A DNA stretch of 64,000 nucleotides from Straminergon stramineum. Taxonomy: Eukaryota > Streptophyta > Bryopsida > Hypnales > Calliergonaceae. The notes under the pieces are model-generated. The model saw nothing but the letters and a program-made list of their open reading frames with translations, was not told the DNA's origin and did no database searches. Shown here one piece after another: positions 10,391 through 23,560 of the stretch (the first letter of the stretch is position 1; each line of letters begins with the position of its first letter). Made by a program: the position numbers and the translations under genes. The stretch spans positions 24,354,248 through 24,418,247 of the forward strand of contig OY987266.1 of assembly GCA_963920665.1 (NCBI GenBank), read 5' to 3'.

Positions 10391-11634
10391 CACAAAATCC
10401 TAGCTAACTTGAGTCTGCCCCCCCAAAGAAACCATTATATTATATTTTTCCCTAGTTGTTATATTTTCTATACTATAAGGACCAAGCCACCATTTTTCTG
10501 TCAAAAATCACTCAAAATTGCCATTGCCATTTTTGTTGTGCTCCCCTGAGAAAATTAAAATTTTATATTTTTTAGAATCTAACCATAGGATCTTATACTA
10601 TACTTGTCTAAAATCAAGTGGTAAAAATTTCATGAAGTTCTACAAGTAACAAATTGGTAGATATTAGCATTCAAAGTTAGAAATTTTGTTTTTTGAACTC
10701 TTACATGTGCAATTTCAGATGACTTTGATTGCCTTTTGTTGAAAATTTTGCACTGTGGACTTTGAATTTTTAAAAAATTGTATTGAAGAATTGAGTTGAA
10801 AGCCTAGGAAAAAAATTTCATGAAAAAAAAATCTTGATTTTTGTTCTTTAAAAAATTATTAAATAGAAGTAGGTCTCAGATTATAAGAAAAAATAAATCT
10901 TTTATAGCTCTAATATGGGATTGAAACACATTAATAATTCAAATGTTGATATTATTCTAGCAAGAAACTTTAACCTTGTCAAATAATTTTTTTTAAATTG
11001 TAAAAAATGCATTCAGAAATGAATCCTATAAGGGGTTTTTTCAAGAAGATGCTTAGATTGCCCATAAAACAAGATTATTCATAACTTTCACATCACTAAT
11101 CCAAATGGAATAAATCAAAGCTTGACATGTAGAAAAAGTAAGATTTATAAGAGAGAAAAAAAATTTAATTTAATTTTCAATTTTTTGGGATATTTTTTCT
11201 GCTCTACAAACTGAAAATTATGTTTAAGATGGTATAACTTTTGCTCCCACACATTGATTCAAATAAAAATTATATTCATATGAAGCTAAATAGTTTTTCT
11301 ATCTTATGAAAAAGTTTTAAAAAAAATCACCAGAAATTGAGGTCATAGGAACCTGCCTAAACTCCTAAGAGTCCCCCATAGGGATCTTGGTCCTTTAGGG
11401 GTTAACAATTTGGTTGCCTTCTTCTAAGAATTTTTTTGTACAAGTTATCAAAGTTAACAAATATTTATATTTAATTATATTTCCATTTGTACACATAGAG
11501 GTTCATGAGTCCCAATTATGTACAACAATATCTAATTCTAAACTAGTGTTGTATGTTTGTACAATAAACAAATATTTATATCGTTTCAAATGTCAAGAAA
11601 TTAGTGTGCGGCAACCTAATTTGACTATTTTGTG
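10391..11634 (+). mobile_element. TA-family MITE, interrupted by a TTAA element
   Basis: The right part (11402-11634) matches the complete copy at 39310-39575 and ends GACTATTTTGTG before TA. The left end begins AGCTA-CACAAAAT, as at 39305-39317, but the bases after it are diverged. The TTAA element at 10471-11401 sits inside it. Confidence 0.55.
10471..11401 (+). mobile_element. TTAA-family element (piggyBac-like ends), copy 1
   Basis: Body shared with 13392-14297, 32448-33342 and 60176-61096 (for example ACCATAGGATCTTATACTAT near 10580). The right end is CCTTTAGGGG followed by TTAA (11402-11405). The left end is mutated (CTATAAGGACCAAG, about 10471). Flank TTAACAATTTGG is intact and unfilled at 39335 in the paralogous repeat. 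No coding capacity. Confidence 0.7.
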
Positions 11635-12150
11635 TAGGTTCTCTACCCTTGATCCATGGTCAATTTCATTAAAATGTCAGTATTTCATTACTTTGGCACA
11701 TATTTTAGTTCAAACTACATGATTTGAAATCTATGTGAGCCCTAGATTTCAGATATCCATATTGCTCTTACATATCTAAAATCTATAGTGTTCATAGATT
11801 TTGTAGAATGCGAGATCTAAAATCTGTAGCAATCCTAGATTTCTGAAATCTATATCTAGCCTAGATGTTTGTAATCTATACCCATCCTAGATAATATTTT
11901 TGAATACTACCATTTTAATGGAATTTGAAATGAAAATAACACATGGAATACTGCCATTCTAGTGGAATTGGCCATATCCCCTCTTAGTTTGCTAAAATTT
12001 TTCATTTTCTTTCTTTCTTTCTTCAAGAGGTTCCATTGTGTCATTTGAACATACTATTGGCAATTTAATGGAATTGACATTGAAATCCATTGTTGCTCAT
12101 TCTATCTTTCATTTTTTGGTAAGAAATTCAATTTAAAAAAAAAATACATT
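11635..12150 (+). repeat. Duplicated segment matching 39576-39705
   Basis: TAGGTTCTCTACCCTTGATCC and, after an extra 320 bp absent from the other copy, CCCCTCTTAGTTTGC through GACATTGAAATCCATTGTTG match the sequence just right of the TA element near 39.6 kb. The two loci are therefore paralogous beyond the transposon. Confidence 0.6.
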
Positions 12151-13249
12151 TTTGCAATACATAGAGTTTTTCTCACGTATTACTATATTATTCAATATTC
12201 TTTTATAAATTTCAATAGTTGTTTTTTTAATCCAAAAATATCAAACAAACTACTTTCTTTAGTTTATAGTAATTACCATTTTATTTTAGAAAAATTAAAT
12301 TTGGATTACAATTTGGGGTGCAAAAATAAATAAAAATTTGAATTTTTTAAATTCATTCTCATCATTGCTACCTAATTTTCATAATTAATTCGATCCTTTT
12401 AGGATGTTGATAAGGAAAACATCATCTTTGATTATGAAGTTTTAACACCTAAAAATATTCAAAATCATCATATTATTTTATAAAATTTGTATTGTTTGTA
12501 AATGTAGCAAGTCTTAAAAATGGTAATATTCATTAAATTGAGATGAAATGGACATTTTGAGACTTTAGTCCTTTTATTTGAGACCTCTATTCTAACAAAT
12601 AAAAAATTTATGAATATATCAACCTTTATAAAATCAAAGGTTTGTGAGTGTACTAACATATTGAAGTCTCAATTCACCAATTTTTCTCAATATCAATCAC
12701 TTATTATCATCTAAATGAAAATTCAAAGATAATATGAAACTACATTTTGTCTCATTTTAACAAATGTGGCCTTAAAATATAATTTATTTGTTCAACTTAA
12801 CTAGAATTTAAAAGACTAGATTGAAATTGATGTTTGATTATGAGCCTATTAAATCAATCTACATGGAATTAATCTTAAAAGGTGGAGCCTATAATTGTGT
12901 ATCAAACATTCAAACTCAATAACTTATTTATTGTATGCATCACTTTGATTCTTTATAGGACTAATAGACTTTGTTATATTGAAGTACTATAAAATTATTC
13001 TATATAACTTCTTAAAGATGAATTCACATATCTTCTATTCAAATATAAATTTCAACTTATTTTGTTAAGATTTAAAACTTAAAATTTTTTCTTAAAGATA
13101 AAATAAAATAAGATAAAATACCCATATTTTCAATAAAATTTTACTTAAAAGACTCCCTTTAGGTCATTACTTAATAGACTATACTACTAGGACTATACTT
13201 TAAACACACCTTTCTCTTGTAGTGCCCTAAACCCTAAAATAAACCCAAA
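12151..13249. other. AT-rich sequence, nothing recognised
   Basis: Very AT-rich. Only short random frames on both strands; no transposon ends or repeats noticed. Confidence 0.4.
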
Positions 13250-16200
13250 TCAAGGTGATAGAGTTGTATATACACACACTATTTTTGGCACCATGGATAG
13301 CAAACTTAGTGAAGGAAATGCACCCTCAAGATCTTCCTAAATTAAAATTGTTATGGGATTTCAATAGGTAGGGCAAGTGGTATAGCCTTAACCATTAAAG
13401 TTCAATGACTATGTTTTCATCAAAAATGCTCCCAAACTACCATTTTTAGTACAATTACCAAATTTTTGAAAAAAAACTTTTTTCTTGACACATATAACCA
13501 TAGGATCTTATAGTCTGGTGACTTGAGAACATGTGGTAAAAATTTCAGAAGATATAACCATTAAAATTCAATAAAATCATTTTATTGGACCTACGAAAAA
13601 TATAGTAGCTGCACTTCATAAGCTCACTTTCCTATGAAAAAATATCCAAAATGGTGGTGCTTCTTTGGATTATTTTTCCTTGACCAATTGGCCACATGCT
13701 TGAAAAATTTCAAATCATTTGGAAGTGTACAACATATAGGAAAAAAATAGTAAGTAGACAATAGTAGAGAATGATTCAAAATACTAAATTGTTAAGAATT
13801 TAATTATTGAATTGAAAAATGCCAATTGAAATGGTTCAAAAGTTGTAATAAACAATCTACATCCTAAGATTTTATTTTTTCCAAAAAATATTGAAAATTT
13901 AGTAAGATAAAGGACTTCAAAGTTTGTTTTAGAGTAAAAAATCCGTAACTACCTGCAAACAAAAAATCCGCATAACTTTCGACTCATTGATCAAAATGGA
14001 ATGATTCAAAGCTTTCCATGTATCTATAACTTTAGAAAACCAATTTCAAATTTTTCATTTCTGCAAAAAGTGATTTTTTCTAATATACGTGGACTACCCA
14101 TTTAAGAAAATAAGTAACATATTAGGCCATAACTTTCGACTCATATTTCTCAATTTCATGAAATTTAGTGTATATGAAAGATATTCCTTGTCCCCACCTT
14201 CTATGAAAATTTAGGCCAAAAATATGAAAATCTACAGTCACACGTACTTGCCCAAAATTTCTATGTTGCGAAAAAACACATGCTAGTCCTTTAGGGGTTA
14301 AACTCTACTTTACGACCCTCTAACATCCACTCACACTGTCTCATGAAATGCCACATACACTGTGGTTGCTTTCAAAATTGACACACAAACCGGGCAATTT
14401 GCATCTTCTGCGATGTTGAACACTGTGAAGTCCTTCTGCTAGTAAACTCTTTTGCCGAATGCTTCACAGAAGGAATTCCGGCACATTCCTTCAACTTTCA
14501 GCCCAAGAGGCACGATATCTCAAATGGGATCACCTGATTGCCACAAAGTAGCCTTTTTATTACTTTTTGAGAAAGTGCCAAGATGGCAATCCCTTAAAAT
14601 TTGGTGTAGTATTGTATTATGTTCTACATAATTTCATCTGTTAGACCAAAAAATACTTTTCAATCACATTCATGCACTTTTTCATCCAAATTTGGCAAAT
14701 TCATCCACATTTTAAATAGAAATAGAAAATTTCTAGCGAAAAAAGATTACTTTTTTTTGGCAAAATGTAGAGATTTATTTTGAATTCGTGCAATCTAGCC
14801 CCATTATGTGAAATAAAAAAGGGTTGCCACAAAGGTAGCAACTATCAAGAGAGAGTTTTTATTTTTTTTAATATGAGAAACTAAGGTAAATCAACCTATG
14901 ATAGGCAAATTGCCCAATGTTGACACCTAGAAAATGATCCATTACAGACCAAGTTAATACCAACCCCTAATAGAATTTTTGCAATAAATGAGATTTGAAC
15001 TAATTAGGGTGAGTTAGTGGCCACATTCAATGCTTGAGGTGATGGTGAAGGAGTTACTAGAGACTGCAATAGGAACTTCTGCCTTTCTAGTGTGAATTCA
15101 TCACAAAAGCTTTTTTATTCCTCTATGTCATGGCCATGATAGAACATATTGTGGCCATGTTAGTAAATATTGTGATTGTTTTAGGTGGTAAGATGACCAT
15201 TATGGGAACACTTTTTGTTGGTTTGGGGTAGTTTGCAAATTACTTTTGGACAAATTGGCAGCACACTTCAAAAATTCATTACAAATGCATATTTTGTCAA
15301 AAAAATAAAATTTCACTTTCTCTATGCATTTCTCACATTTGTCTTTATATAGAAAAAAATTTAAAAATTTCAACAATGTCAACAAGGCAAACTCATCATT
15401 TTGCCTATCATAGGCTAATTTACCTTATTAGGGGAGTTTTGAAGGCAAACATATTCTTTGCATCTACAATTGTTTGTAAGAGTCTATTCATATTTCCCCC
15501 ATACAACTTCCCAACAACTTGAACAAAGGACTATAAAAGATTGCCTAATTCATAGAAATTCAACTCCCATGTGTTGTAATCTCATAATTAGCGTTTGACT
15601 TGTGTTCTAAAGTTGGTGCAAGTATTACCAACTATGTCCAAGTATCTCAAATTACGCTAACAAACATTGATCAAAAAATTGATGCTTCTCAAAAAATGAA
15701 AATATACATTGCAAAGTTTTTTTAATCACCATATGACCATTCTAAAGCAAAATCTCTTGCATACAAAACATATCTCTTACATGTAATAGATCATGATATA
15801 GAAGTTAGAGAGTTTAGGATTTGGAGGTTAAGATAAATGCAAGCGTCTTAGATGAAAGTAGTAACAACCATCCAAAATTTTTATCAGCAACTTGAATAAA
15901 TGCCTAACTTATTTTAATTATATTGTAAAACTATCCAATTTTAATATATATTTTTCAGTGGGTTGCCTAACTATATTTTGCACTTTACTTAATTATTAGG
16001 CAAAAAATTGCAACTAGAAATTGTAACTAGAAAGCTACAATACTTCAAAACCTCCATTTTGCAATTTTTGTGGGATAATTAAAGCATGTCACAACCATTT
16101 AGTGGTTCAGTGGGAACAATAGATAGAAAATTTGATACACCTAGTTTGCATGAAAACTATTTCAACAAAGCAAGCATGGAGAGTATCCATCAATTTCATA

Positions 16201-16390
16201 AAAATAGCGTGATTCTAGCACCAAAAAGTATAACTTATATATACATATACGTCTAAAATTTAGGGCAAGTGTGAATTTATATTTCAAAACATGTGTTCTA
16301 AAACATGCCAAAGTATTAGAATACTTCCAACTTAACAAAATTGACATTATGTTTCCAAACAGTATCCATTTCCATTTCCATAGAGGGTAA
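13250..16390 (+). repeat. Segmental duplication, copy A (partner 52182-55065)
   Basis: Collinear blocks match the partner: 13250-13391 with 52182-52340, 14302-14560 with about 52630-52870, 15425-16130 with 52915-53660, and 16150-16390 with 54850-55065. The copies differ by insertions (a TTAA element and about 860 bp near 14.56-15.42 kb here) and deletions. Block 14302-14560 in the partner lies in short frames that are broken here. The end near 16390 matches sequence just upstream of the 55-kb gene. Confidence 0.75.
13392..14297 (+). mobile_element. TTAA-family element, copy 2
   Basis: Flanked by TTAA at 13388-13391 and 14298-14301. Ends are CCATTAAAGTTC (decayed) and TCCTTTAGGGG. Interior matches copies 1 and 3. 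The paralogous locus has one unfilled TTAA at 52334-52337 in the same context (GCCTTAAACT), direct support for a TTAA target duplication. Confidence 0.8.
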
Positions 16391-16640
16391 ACCCCTAAAG
16401 GGCCATGTAACCATTCAACGTACACAAAAGATCTCAGGTAGTTAAGTATAAAGTAAATTTTGGTAAAATGTTTACGAAATTTTGACACAAGGTATATGGG
16501 TTTTTATTGAATCCTTAGTAGAAATATGATTTTTTTTCAATCAAGTGATTAAATCAAAAATTCTATTGCCTTGACTTTTAGAGGCAATCCAAACAACTGT
16601 AGGTACCATGTGCAAAATTCCTCTTCTACTTCTAAAATTT

Positions 16641-16646
<6 letters not shown>

Positions 16647-16726
<80 letters not shown>
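16647..16726. repeat. TA microsatellite, 40 units
   Basis: Uninterrupted (TA)40. It produces a false Ile/Tyr open frame on the minus strand. Confidence 0.98.
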
Positions 16727-16727
<1 letters not shown>

Positions 16728-17042
16728 CTCACTTTATACAAGATGAAAATGTAAAAAAATAACTATGTGTAATATAAAAATCTCATTCTAGGAGAAATTA
16801 ACCACTAAGCGCTCCAACAACGTCCATTTTTTAGATGATGAACACATTGAAACTTGAGTTTCATCCTCCTTATTGCTTGGATGAAAGTCATCCTAATTTG
16901 TGGAGATATTTTATGAAGTTGTTTTCCTATCTAAGGGTTGGATTTAGTGTTTCTAGAATACATATTTTTCTAAAATTACCAAGTGTGGAAGTATGTCAAG
17001 TAGTTGACTAATCCAAACTATTACATTGCCTCTAGTTCAAGA

Positions 17043-17286
17043 CCAATAGTGCTAGTGCTAGTATTTCAGCCCAAGAATGCGAGCTTGTGAACATTGAGCC
17101 TATAATATAGATAAAACACACTATAGAAGGTGCTGAATGTATCATAAACACCTGTAATATGGGTATTTGTAACATATATACCCTATAATCATAGATAGTT
17201 TCTATAGTATATACACCTACTACATAGGTGTGTAGTATTCTAGTCTCAAGGGCTCACACTCCTATGCTCATATAATAGCAACCCTC
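17043..17286. mobile_element. Small Mutator-like MITE with a 9-bp target duplication
   Basis: Perfect direct repeats AGTTCAAGA at 17034-17042 and 17287-17295 flank a 244-bp element. The right terminus (complement GGGTTGCTATTATATGAGC) resembles the ends of the elements at 19763, 29877 and 61961. Internal CTATAA and CCTATAAT motifs also resemble the latter two. Confidence 0.7.
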
Positions 17287-17885
17287 AGTTCAAGATAGGA
17301 TTTGCAAAAATGATGTCATAGATTTTAAAAAAACGAAAATTTCAAAAAATCACCATGTCAAGAGAACCTAATTTCAAATCCATTCTAACTAAGTTTACTC
17401 AAAATGATAATATTTTGCTTTTAATCGAATTTAAAAGGAATTTTGAACTTTTCCTTTCAAATTTTATAAAAAAACAATTGGTGATGTCATTGGTGAATCT
17501 AACTATATGGACGGAATGTAAAACTCACAATCTACAACTTTTGTTGTACATCAATTCCAAAGTATTCTTCCAAATAACACTTTCTTATGATTTTTCTCAA
17601 ATTGTCAATTTTGGAGAAAACTTAGGAAGTTTAGGAATTAAAGTATGTTGGTCTTATCTGGCAAGGTTGGAAAATTTTTTTTTCTTCTAACTTCAAATAT
17701 TTTAATCTTTAAATTTGTGCAGTCCAAGTTTGTGATATTTTTCCACACATTCACATAGTAGTCTAGTACTTATTTGTATGTCTAAATTTTCAAAAAGAAA
17801 AAGAACATTTTTTTGTCATTGCCCTAAAAAGTGACAATTTTTTACAAATTTTGCCAAAAATGTGCCTTGGTCCTTTATGGGTTAA

Positions 17886-19752
17886 GGTAGGAGGTCCATA
17901 AAGTGCTTAGGCTCTAAAACCACCCACCTCCACAAATGAATACTATTTGAACATGTTCCTTTTTTCATAGTGCCAACATTGTACAAATAGTTTCCATTTC
18001 AAGAGGTGGATGATTTTAGCACCCACTACATTCTGACTTCAAAAATTCATAACTAATTCTACAATTCTCCAAAAAAATATGAAACAACTTGGGTTAGATG
18101 ACAATTCTATGTTTTTTTAAGGAAAATTTACTAAAAATATTTCAAGAAGTTTCACCTCCCCAAATTCAATTGCAACTTTTAAATAGGTGTTGTATGGACC
18201 TTCTCTTTTATTTCTTTAACTTGTCTATCTATCTCTATGTTTGTCTCTCTCTCATCTAGGACAATTGTGAAATGATTTTGTGTTATGAACAACTATAATA
18301 AACACCACGTGAATATTAATATGAAAAAATAGTTTGTTCCTTGGCTTTGACAAACAATAGACTACTTCCTAGAGAAAGTCCAAGCAAGAATATAGTATTA
18401 TTACTTGCAAAACAATGAGGAGTGACCATACTACCTTAGATGAATACACAAGGATTAAGGTTTGTGAAAATACCATCCTGATAAGGAATGAAACTGGTGG
18501 TACCTAAGTTACTAGACTGAAATTAGAAAATTGACAATGGTCAGAACCATTGTAAGTCAGGGAGTATGTCCTGGATAATGAAGGAGAAACTTTTTCTTAA
18601 AAAGGATCCAAGAAAAATTAATGTGAAAATTTAATTTAGGAGCTAATTAAACACTTGCACTACAGGACCACAAGAGGAAATGACCACATGCCACTAGATT
18701 GAGGCAAAAGGTATTTGCATAAAAAATAAGGGGAAGCCAAATTCAAAACTACGCCTCCTTTGCTAGTTACCTTTCCTGTGTATGAGTGTGACTAACTAAG
18801 AGAGCCAAGCTCTAGGTAAACTAGGGTGCAAACCAACACAAAAAGCATGGAGGAATCGAAACCACCTTGGTTCATGATGCTGTAGGCTGTTGCAGAGGTT
18901 TACTCGAAGTATCAACATGGGTGAAAAGGTCGGACAGAGATGAATAGGGGCAAAATGTTTTCTTACTAATGGATCAAATTAGCTTGTGATTGCGATACAG
19001 ATAAAACTGGTTTTCATGCTAAAGACACCTTGCATATGTCTTGATTCTAACTAAGTGTGTGGATGGTGGCATGGGTGCAAGTGAGGCACAAACCCTCAAT
19101 TGCTAGCTATATGGAGATTGAACATGAAAGAAGTTTCTTGAGGACACGGTGGAAGTTTGTTGATCAATCAATTTTTTTACTCAATGTGTTTTTAGGGGGT
19201 TTGCTTGGTTAGAAAGGCTTGCTATTACAATTGTTATGGATGAGAAACTTTCTACCCAAAGCAATAATGCTTGAATTGCAACATGAAGGATATTAGTCAT
19301 GGTAGACTAGAATGTCGGAAGTCTATTCCAACAAGTCCAGCATATGGGTTGAAAATCAAGGGTGGTATTCTTGGGAGACCAATTAGTCCATTCCGGTCAT
19401 TTGAGGAATCTTGCTACAATATCATTCCTAGGAACCTATGTAAGCAGTTTAAAATACATATAGATGTATATTATTTTAAGCAAGTATTATGTGCCGGTAT
19501 AGTGGCTCTAGGTAAAGTCAAAAAGATGTGCAAAATGCTATGCAAGATTTGTTATGAAGCAGAAATAGAGCAACAATTATCCCTCCCTCCACGTTGATCA
19601 AGAAGAAATACTTGAGTTACAAGTATAGGAAATGGATAGGATCACAAGAGGAGTGCTTGACAAATGTCAGAATGTGGAGGTATTTTCAGAAATAGATAGA
19701 AACTGCCCGGAAGGGGTGATGAATCTTCGTCTCTCTAGTATTAAGTATAGAA
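17886..19752. other. Anonymous sequence with one unconfirmed short frame
   Basis: No recognised gene. A 108-codon frame at 19271-19597 (+, first ATG near 19283) has no recognisable domain. The 18.4-19.7 kb part is less AT-rich than its surroundings and may be decayed coding or retroelement sequence, but I cannot identify it. Confidence 0.3.
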
Positions 19753-19762
19753 TGTCACGACC

Positions 19763-21216
19763 AAGGTTGCTATTTTGTGAGCGTGTGAGCGTGAGCTTGT
19801 AAGCTTGTGAGCCTATGAACATATAATTTTTTAGAGATTCCACCTAAAAATTTTGGTCAAAATTAATTATTTTTGGTAAATTTTAGAACATAGTGCCATA
19901 GACCTATTACCGTGATCCATTGAACAACCTTAATGTGCTACTTATTGGACTTTGCTAGATTTGAAGAAAAAAAAATTGGTGATTAATTAGGATTTGTCTA
20001 AAATCAATTGAGGTTGCTTAATGGAGAATTTGATTTTTATAGTCACTCTCTTTTTTTTTTGTGTTCCTCTCCCCCTGAGAGGAGCCCCCTAGCCGTGGGA
20101 AAAAAAAACTTTTTTTTTTTAAATTAGAAAAGAATTTTTTTTTCTTATAGCTAGGGGGATCTTCTCAATGCTGAGAGGTATCCAACAACAAGAGAGAAGT
20201 GATTGTATCTCAATGGAACAACCTCAGTCGATTTCAAATAAATCCAAATTAATAACCAATTTTTCTTCTTCTTCAAGTCTAGAAAAATTCAATAAGTAGC
20301 ACATCAATGTGGCGAGTGCTCAATCCTCCTCTCACGCCTAGAGGTTCCAAGCAACAAAAGGGGAGTGATTAACCAAAGGACCATTTGATCAAAGATAGAA
20401 GAATTGGACCTTGGGAGATTCTAGAAGACAACAATGATCAACTAATCAACCGAATTTGGTGTAACTAAGCTCATTCCTTCCAAAAATAATCCCTATCAAC
20501 CAAATATTTTCTTCTAAAATCTTAACAAGTTCAATTACCTACACATCAAGACAAAAGTGTAGGTATCCCCCATTGGCTCTGAGAGGATCTACACTACTAT
20601 AAGATAGTGATCAACAAAAATGAAATTCGGTATGACTAAACTCTTTCCACATGTAAAAAATTTCAATCGACGATGTGTTGATACCCTCCCATTGACCTTC
20701 AAAAGATTCATGATGGTACAAGACACTAATCATCTAAAATAAAATTCACTATGCCAAAGATCATTAGTTATAAAAATAGTTCTTGTCAACAATTTTTTTT
20801 TCTAAAATTTAAATAAGAAAAAATTATTGGTACCCTCCCATCCACCTTGAGAAGACCCATGCTATTATAGGACAGTGAATGACCAATATTCTATACAAAC
20901 TTATTTCCAACTCCATTCATCTTTCACATCAATTGAGTTCATCATTTTATAATTTATACTTCTAATATTTTAGATAACATTGAAAATTATAATTTTCATT
21001 TGAATTCTACATAATATCTATATTCTACATAAAATCCATGGTAATAGGTCCGTGGTAATAGGTACTCAAATTTACTATAAATAGTAAATTTGAACCAAAT
21101 TTTTTTAATGGAATCTATTTTTAGAAAAATCATTAAATTTTCAAGTGCTTCTTCAAATTTCAAAGCTCAATGCTCACATAATCCTTGCTCACACGCTCAT
21201 AGAATAGCACTGTTGG
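19763..21216. mobile_element. Mutator-like element with a 10-bp target duplication
   Basis: TGTCACGACC (19753-19762) and TGTCATGACC (21217-21226) flank it. The single C/T difference sits at a CpG and fits methylation decay. Inner ends are inverted: GCTATTTTGTGAGCGTGTGAG at left, and the complement of CTCACACGCTCATAGAATAGC at right. 1,454 bp, no transposase frame. Confidence 0.75.
20060..20890. repeat. Degenerate internal tandem repeats of the Mutator-like element
   Basis: About five imperfect units of roughly 100-170 bp. Each carries a block like CTCTGAGAGGATC followed by a block like TATAAGATAGTGATCAAC. They lie wholly inside the element at 19763-21216. Confidence 0.5.
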
Positions 21217-21625
21217 TGTCATGACCCATTGTTACAAATATGGTCACATTTTCATCCCAAATGTTTCATCATGTCATCCTATTGTTTTTCATCTGGTTCT
21301 GCAAGACTTCAACCGGTTATTCAGTCTACATTCTCCTTAGTTCAATATTGTGTTGCAACAATTTTGTGATATATATATATATATATATACACAAAATTTC
21401 TAACTACATGATTAAGGATTTTTCAATTAGAATTCATTCATATTGGAATTTAAACAACCAAATGATCTTAGCTAGTCAAAAAATGAATTAAAATATAAAT
21501 TATATCAAATTCTTATCGTGCTTACTGATGTTTTAGTTTCTTAACCTGTCCATTCTATATATTTATTTCATTATCCTCCTGTACATGAAAACTATCAAGA
21601 ACATCATTTATAATTACTTTATTAA

Positions 21626-22356
21626 GGGTCATTGCAAGAAAGACCGTCCGGTTTTTGTAGCATTTTGCACAATACTCATGATCTTTTCGGGAGTACTATA
21701 TAATTAGAAAAATAATTTTTAAAAAATATAATAAATATGTTTAATGTATACACCTTTAAGAAGAAGGTACCCTACGAAGGAAAAGTGTAGAAAAATTCTC
21801 TAAGTAGGAGAACTAGAAAAGTGCAAAATTTCATCAAAATAGGTATTTTTACATTTTAATTTGTAAAAAATAGGTAAATTTTTTTTCAAATAAACTAAAA
21901 ATTATCCATTTGGGAAGACTTCATGGTGAAGATATTTCACCAAGAGAATGATCTTAAAACCATTTTCAATGTTCAGAATTGCGCGTGCAAGGGAGCCATG
22001 TTTGCATGAACGTAGAGGACATAAAATAATGTTTTTTTAAGTAATATTTGGTAGACACATGCTTGACTAGTGTGGGAATAGACCACAGAAATTTCTTCTC
22101 TATATCATTAATTTTGGGTACTCCCAAGTACTAAAAACCCCTAAACCGCAAAGTGTGACAAATTAGCTAAATTAAAATTTAATTATAAATTGATTTTTGA
22201 AAATTTCTGAAAAGTGAGGGATCTAATTACTATCAAGTTATCCATCTCCAATAAAAATTTCAAGTCAATTGGGTTCATACTTCAAAAGTTATAGCATAAA
22301 ACAACTCCATCATTCCAAGTGTGACAAAATAGTACTAATCTTTCTTGCAATCACCC
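21626..22356. mobile_element. 4-bp-TSD family element, copy 1
   Basis: Begins GGGTCATTGCAAGAAAGACC and ends with the complement of GGGTGATTGCAAGAAAGATT. Flanks are TTAA and CTAA (4 bp, one mismatch). The interior matches the reverse of the 29175-30290 copy (for example TTCTCTAAGTAGGAGAACTA). 731 bp, non-coding. Confidence 0.75.
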
Positions 22357-23085
22357 CTAAATATAGCTTACTTTAGGCCAAATTGTGAAGTTGTTTAATT
22401 CATGTGTAGGGAAAAAAATTCTAATCATACTATCTTGTTTCTTGCTTTTATTATCCAAAGTAATAATGAGTCTATTTATGTACAAAAACATTATACTTGA
22501 ATTTTAATCTGCTACATTATTCATTTGATCCAATTTTAATCAAGCAATAGAATTATAATTACATTCCCTATTTCATTCTAGAAAATTATAAGTTGAATAA
22601 AATTCCAATGCAATTTAGAATTAGAAATTAGAATTAAACAATAGACCAAAGACAAGATAATTTTTATGACTTGGGAACCTTAATAGAACATTACTTGTCA
22701 TATTTGTATTTATGTTGGTTTAACTAGAAAAAGTGTCAATTAACTAAACAAAACAAGAATTGTGTCAAATATGAATTTGAATCCATACTTGAACATTTAC
22801 ACACCTCTGAAGACTAGATTGAGTGGTCTCTACATCCCAAGGGTAGAATTGTATCTTATGACTACATCAACTTGAAAATTGTATAAAATAATATTGTACC
22901 TTAATTTATTGATGCCATTTTTCCTATATAATATTGTGGGTGAAAGGAGGTGGTGAAATCAATGTTGATTAAGAAGCTTATCCCAGTGATCCAAAAAAAA
23001 TAGCAATGTGCGTGGGCTTGGAAGACCACAATCGGCAATAGCATTATTGTGCAACAAGTTAATGCAAAGCTTCATCCCACAAGTA
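22357..23085. other. AT-rich sequence, nothing recognised
   Basis: No gene, RNA or delimited repeat seen. Confidence 0.4.
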
Positions 23086-23460
23086 ATGCTCTGCTTTGAT
23101 AGCTACCCTAAAACAAGACAACCTCCATATCACGTTGAGCAACCAACCTTCCAATAACCCCAATATGAACATTCTCAATCTGGGCCATATTGTGCTATTC
23201 AACCGCTCCAGCATCAACTCCCACTAAATGACATTGACTCTTTGATTCATGCCACAAAGAAAGCTCATGGACCTAAAAACGTTGAATAACATTTTCCTCT
23301 GCTGGCAGCAATGCATGGTCCAAGTCATGCTATTGAACGGTGGCAATCACTACCAACAGCTGCACATGGGCAAGGTGAAGATGCAGTGTCAAGGAAAATT
23401 GTCAATCACTTGCAGTGCCAAAATGACACCATCAAGCACACCTAGTGGGCTTCATTTCCC
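23086..23460 (+). pseudogene. Decayed coding remnant, Gln/His/Pro-rich, family unknown
   Basis: One frame reads through protein-like sequence (RQPPYHVEQPTFQ, then PLNDIDSLIHATKKAHG, then GQGEDAVSRKIVNHLQCQ), broken by about three in-frame stops in some 120 codons. The composition is coding-like and unlike the AT-rich surroundings. I cannot name the family. It lies just upstream of the ankyrin remnant and could be part of the same dead gene, but that is inference. Confidence 0.4.
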
Positions 23461-23560
23461 TTAATCAATTGAAACATCGAATTTAATTTGAGACAAGCAA
23501 TATTCTGCAACCTAGGATTTATTTTGGAACAGAGGGGGTATGTCCTTGGGCTGATTCGAC

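Larger units (their letters stand above)
16391..17881 (-). mobile_element. Possible TTAA-family element, reversed and disrupted
   Basis: The left boundary reads CCCCTAAAGGGCCA and the right reads TGGTCCTTTATGGG followed by TTAA (17882-17885). The last few hundred bases resemble the left half of other copies in reverse. At about 1.49 kb it is longer than its relatives, with a TA microsatellite and a Mutator-like element inside. The two ends may belong to different copies. Confidence 0.4.

Noticed and set aside
16541..16741. Ile/Tyr repeat protein on the minus strand
   Set aside because: Translation of the (TA)40 microsatellite.
19271..19597. 108-codon plus-strand frame
   Set aside because: No domain, no homologous copy in the window and no promoter or splice context; kept only as a note in the anonymous stretch.
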